Assembly: GCA_025352345.1 (NCBI GenBank)
Contig: JANXTP010000333.1
Coordinates: 1-8,984, forward strand
Origin: Burkholderiales bacterium
GTDB lineage: Bacteria; Pseudomonadota; Gammaproteobacteria; Burkholderiales; Burkholderiaceae_C
Length of the DNA: 8,984 bases
Direction: 5' to 3'
A program made the translations under genes and the position numbers. A model generated the notes under the pieces. The model worked only from the letters and a program-made list of their open reading frames with translations. It ran no database searches and was not told where the DNA came from. Position 1 is the stretch's first letter, and the number at the start of each line of letters is the position of its first letter. Shown piece after piece: positions 7,072 to 8,984 of the stretch.

Positions 7072-8111
7072 TGCTGAACGTTTTCTTTCGCCACGCCACG
7101 GTCGCATGGATCCACTGGCTCGTTGTGGCAGCGTGCCTGTCGTCCCCGTGGGCCCATGCCGAAGACAAGGTGCGCTTTGCCACCAACTGGAAGGCCCAAG
7201 CGGCGCACGGTGGCTTCTACCAGGCAATTGCCGACGGCACGTACAAGAAGTACGGGTTGGACGTGACCCTGCTGCAAGGCGGTCCGCAAGTGAACAACCG
7301 GCCGCTGCTGCCGGCAGGGCGCATCGACTTCCTGATGACCGGCAACCTGCTGCACAGCTTCGACAACGTGAGGAACGGGGTGCCCACCATCGTCGTGGCG
7401 AGCATGTTCCAGAAGGACCCGCAGGCGCTGATCGCCCACCCGGGCCAGGGCTATGCGAACTTCGAGGCGCTGAAATCAGCCCCACTGGCGCTGATCGCAA
7501 AAGACGCGCAGTTCAGCTGGTGGCAATGGCTGAAGGTCGCACATGGTTTCCGCGACGAGGCCTTGAAGCCCTACAACTACAACCTCGGTCCCTTCCTTGC
7601 CAACCCGAAGGCCATCCAGCAAGGCTATTCGGTGGCCGAGCCGATCTATGTCGAAGACCAGGGGCACTTCAAGCCGGTGGTGCACCTGCTGGCCGACCAC
7701 GGCTTCAGCACCTATTCGACGGTGATCGAGGCGCGCGCGGAAATGGTCACTAAGCAGCCTGAGCTGGTGCAGCGCTTTGTCGACGCGTCGATCATCGGCT
7801 GGGTCAACTACCTGTACGGCGACCGCAGCGCTGCGCACGCACTGATGAAGCGCGACAACCCGGAAATGAGCGATGCCGAACTGGAGGCCTCGGTGGCCTT
7901 GATGAAGCAGCAGGGCATCGTCGATTCGGGCGAGGCGCTGACGCTGGGCATCGGCGCGATGAACCCGGCGCGCATCCAGGACTTCTATCAGCAGATGGTC
8001 AAGGCCGGCCTGTACCAATCCGGCGATGTGGATCTGAGCCGGGTGGCGACGATGCAGTTCGTCAACAAGCAGGTCGGTGTGCCGCTGAAGGCGACGCTGT
8101 TGCAACGCTGA
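7071..8111 (+). CDS. ABC importer substrate-binding protein, NMT1/THI5-like
   Basis: This is the extracytoplasmic receptor that delivers substrate to the importer encoded by the two preceding genes. It has 346 residues. The N-terminus is a signal sequence with a hydrophobic core (about 11-23) and a good signal peptidase I site after AHA at 28-30. VAAC at 19-22 also fits a lipoprotein box, so it may instead be lipid-anchored at C22. The mature part starts VRFATNWKAQ, with W40 and HGGFYQA (46-52). The W-x(n)-H-G-F/Y-Y pattern is typical of the NMT1/THI5-like (SsuA/ThiY-related) fold. YKKYGLDV (59-66) and GGPQVNNR follow, as does a hinge-like EPIYVED further on. Known relatives bind thiamine pyrimidine precursors, alkanesulfonates, riboflavin or other small molecules, so the ligand is undetermined. 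It is translationally linked to the permease (TGATG). Confidence 0.9.
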   Translation: MLNVFFRHATVAWIHWLVVAACLSSPWAHAEDKVRFATNWKAQAAHGGFYQAIADGTYKKYGLDVTLLQGGPQVNNRPLLPAGRIDFLMTGNLLHSFDNVRNGVPTIVVASMFQKDPQALIAHPGQGYANFEALKSAPLALIAKDAQFSWWQWLKVAHGFRDEALKPYNYNLGPFLANPKAIQQGYSVAEPIYVEDQGHFKPVVHLLADHGFSTYSTVIEARAEMVTKQPELVQRFVDASIIGWVNYLYGDRSAAHALMKRDNPEMSDAELEASVALMKQQGIVDSGEALTLGIGAMNPARIQDFYQQMVKAGLYQSGDVDLSRVATMQFVNKQVGVPLKATLLQR

Positions 8112-8162
8112 GCAGGGGCTGACCCGGGCTACAGCGGTACGGGCATGCGCCGATAACGAAAT

Positions 8163-8170
8163 GAGAGGAG
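8163..8170 (+). promoter_or_regulatory. Ribosome binding site of the HDOD gene
   Basis: The purine run GAGAGGAG at 8163-8170 precedes the ATG at 8174. If GAGG (8165-8168) is the paired core, the spacing is 5 bases; if AGGAG (8166-8170) is, it is 3. It supports 8174 over the in-frame ATG at 8201, which has no such sequence. The 62-base gap after the binding-protein gene shows no clear terminator or promoter. Confidence 0.55.
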
Positions 8171-8173
8171 TGC

Positions 8174-8984
8174 ATGCACGCTCCGCATTCAACGCCCGCC
8201 ATGTCCAACCCCATACAGACGCCTGAGTTCACTCGCCTGACGCGGCCGCTGGCCGACCTGTCGGCCTGGGTCGCGTTCTTCCGTGACGCCGAGATCCCGG
8301 TGATGGCAGACTCTGCCGACGCGCTCGAGGCGATGCGCGAGCGCGAAGACGATGTCGACGCCAATCTGATCGGCGAGATGATTGCCGACGACCCGCTGAT
8401 GACGCTGAAGGTGATGGCCTACGGTGCCAAGAACCGCCCCGCACGCGTGGTGACAGAGCCCGAAACGGTGACCTCCACGCTGGTGATGATGGGCATCTCA
8501 CCCTTCTTCCGGGCCTTCGGCCCGCAGCCTGTGCTAGAGGACATGCTGGCCGACCGGCCTGAGGCCCTGGTTGGATTGAAAGCGGTACTGCGCCGGGCCA
8601 GCCGGGCCGCGAACTTCGCGCTGTCGTTCGCTGTGCACCGCTTCGACCCAGACGCCGCCGTGATACATCAGGCCGCCCTGCTGCATGACTTTGCCGAGAT
8701 GCTGCTGTGGTGCCACGCGCCCGACCTGGCGTTCGCCATTCGCGATGCGCAATTGACCGACCCGACGTTGCGGTCAAGCACCGAGCAGCGCAGAACGTTG
8801 AATGTCGAACTGCTCGATCTGCAGCACGCGTTGATGCTGGAGTGGCATCTGCCCGACCTGCTGGTGCGCATCACCGACGACAAGCAATCCAAGCACCCCA
8901 ACGTTCAATGCGTGATGCTGGGCGTGCGGCTGGCCCGACATACTGCAGCCGGATGGGACAACGCCGCCATCCCCGACGACGTCA
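8174..8984 (+). CDS. HDOD-domain protein, 5' part (3' end outside window)
   Basis: The frame is open from the ATG at 8174 to the window edge, giving 270 residues without a stop. From about residue 41 the sequence follows the HDOD pattern. It begins with IPVMADSADALEAM, then the helix with IADDPLMTLKVMAYG, where the family has a D-P followed by a leucine-rich run. VTSTLVMMGI comes next, where families read as 'ai..LG'. AALLHDFAEMLL (H171, D172) is the remnant HD motif. HDOD proteins are relatives of HD phosphohydrolases that usually lack full metal ligands and act in signalling or as response-regulator outputs. No receiver domain precedes HDOD here. Nothing can be said about the C-terminus, which may carry another domain. 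It is probably a separate unit from the transporter, although same-strand spacing of 62 bases leaves read-through possible. No specific role is recognised. Confidence 0.8.
   Translation, partial: MHAPHSTPAMSNPIQTPEFTRLTRPLADLSAWVAFFRDAEIPVMADSADALEAMREREDDVDANLIGEMIADDPLMTLKVMAYGAKNRPARVVTEPETVTSTLVMMGISPFFRAFGPQPVLEDMLADRPEALVGLKAVLRRASRAANFALSFAVHRFDPDAAVIHQAALLHDFAEMLLWCHAPDLAFAIRDAQLTDPTLRSSTEQRRTLNVELLDLQHALMLEWHLPDLLVRITDDKQSKHPNVQCVMLGVRLARHTAAGWDNAAIPDDV

Noticed and set aside
6214..7500. Long - strand open frame (428 codons) opposite the transporter genes
   Set aside because: An antisense shadow: Arg/Gln/Ser-rich composition, no domain, and the + strand genes here are unambiguous.
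8112..8173. Possible terminator or promoter between the binding protein and the HDOD gene
   Set aside because: Only short GC complementarities without a T run, and a weak GATAAC -10-like string without a -35.

Overview
The window is high-GC DNA with every supported gene on the + strand. Codon use, protein sequences and gene order (metK, ahcY, a TlyA-type methyltransferase, metF) point to a betaproteobacterium, most likely of the order Burkholderiales (Rubrivivax/Leptothrix-like). This is a judgement from recognition, not from a search. I saw no tRNA, rRNA, insertion sequence, CRISPR array or sign of recent transfer.

Region 1 (1-3912) is the S-adenosylmethionine (SAM) cycle. The 3' part of metK (SAM synthetase) is followed by a leader of about 330 bases. 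The leader holds a -10-like promoter box, a well-formed S-adenosylhomocysteine (SAH) riboswitch aptamer, and a downstream segment with several competing helices before the ahcY start. After ahcY (SAH hydrolase) come tlyA (a SAM-dependent rRNA 2'-O-methyltransferase relative) and metF (methylenetetrahydrofolate reductase). The spacing is tight: 6 bases between ahcY and tlyA, and an ATGA overlap between tlyA and metF. One SAH-sensing leader could therefore control SAH removal, an SAH-producing methyltransferase and the supply of methyl groups for homocysteine remethylation.

Region 2 (3976-8111) begins with amn (AMP nucleosidase). A three-gene ABC importer of the NitT/TauT/ThiXYZ class follows closely: ATPase, permease and an NMT1/THI5-like periplasmic binding protein. 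The junctions are 16 bases, a GTGA overlap and a TGATG overlap, so this is very probably one operon. The substrate cannot be read from the sequence; no thiamine (TPP) riboswitch was seen.

Region 3 (8174-end) is the 5' part of a gene for an HDOD-domain protein, probably regulatory, cut by the window edge.

The most interesting element is the ahcY leader. The 3' strand of the riboswitch pseudoknot can instead join a local hairpin. A second, perfect 10-base-pair helix with a distal segment begins at the first base after the aptamer and competes with that hairpin. A third helix abuts the ahcY ribosome binding site. This suggests a specific switching mechanism that can be tested.
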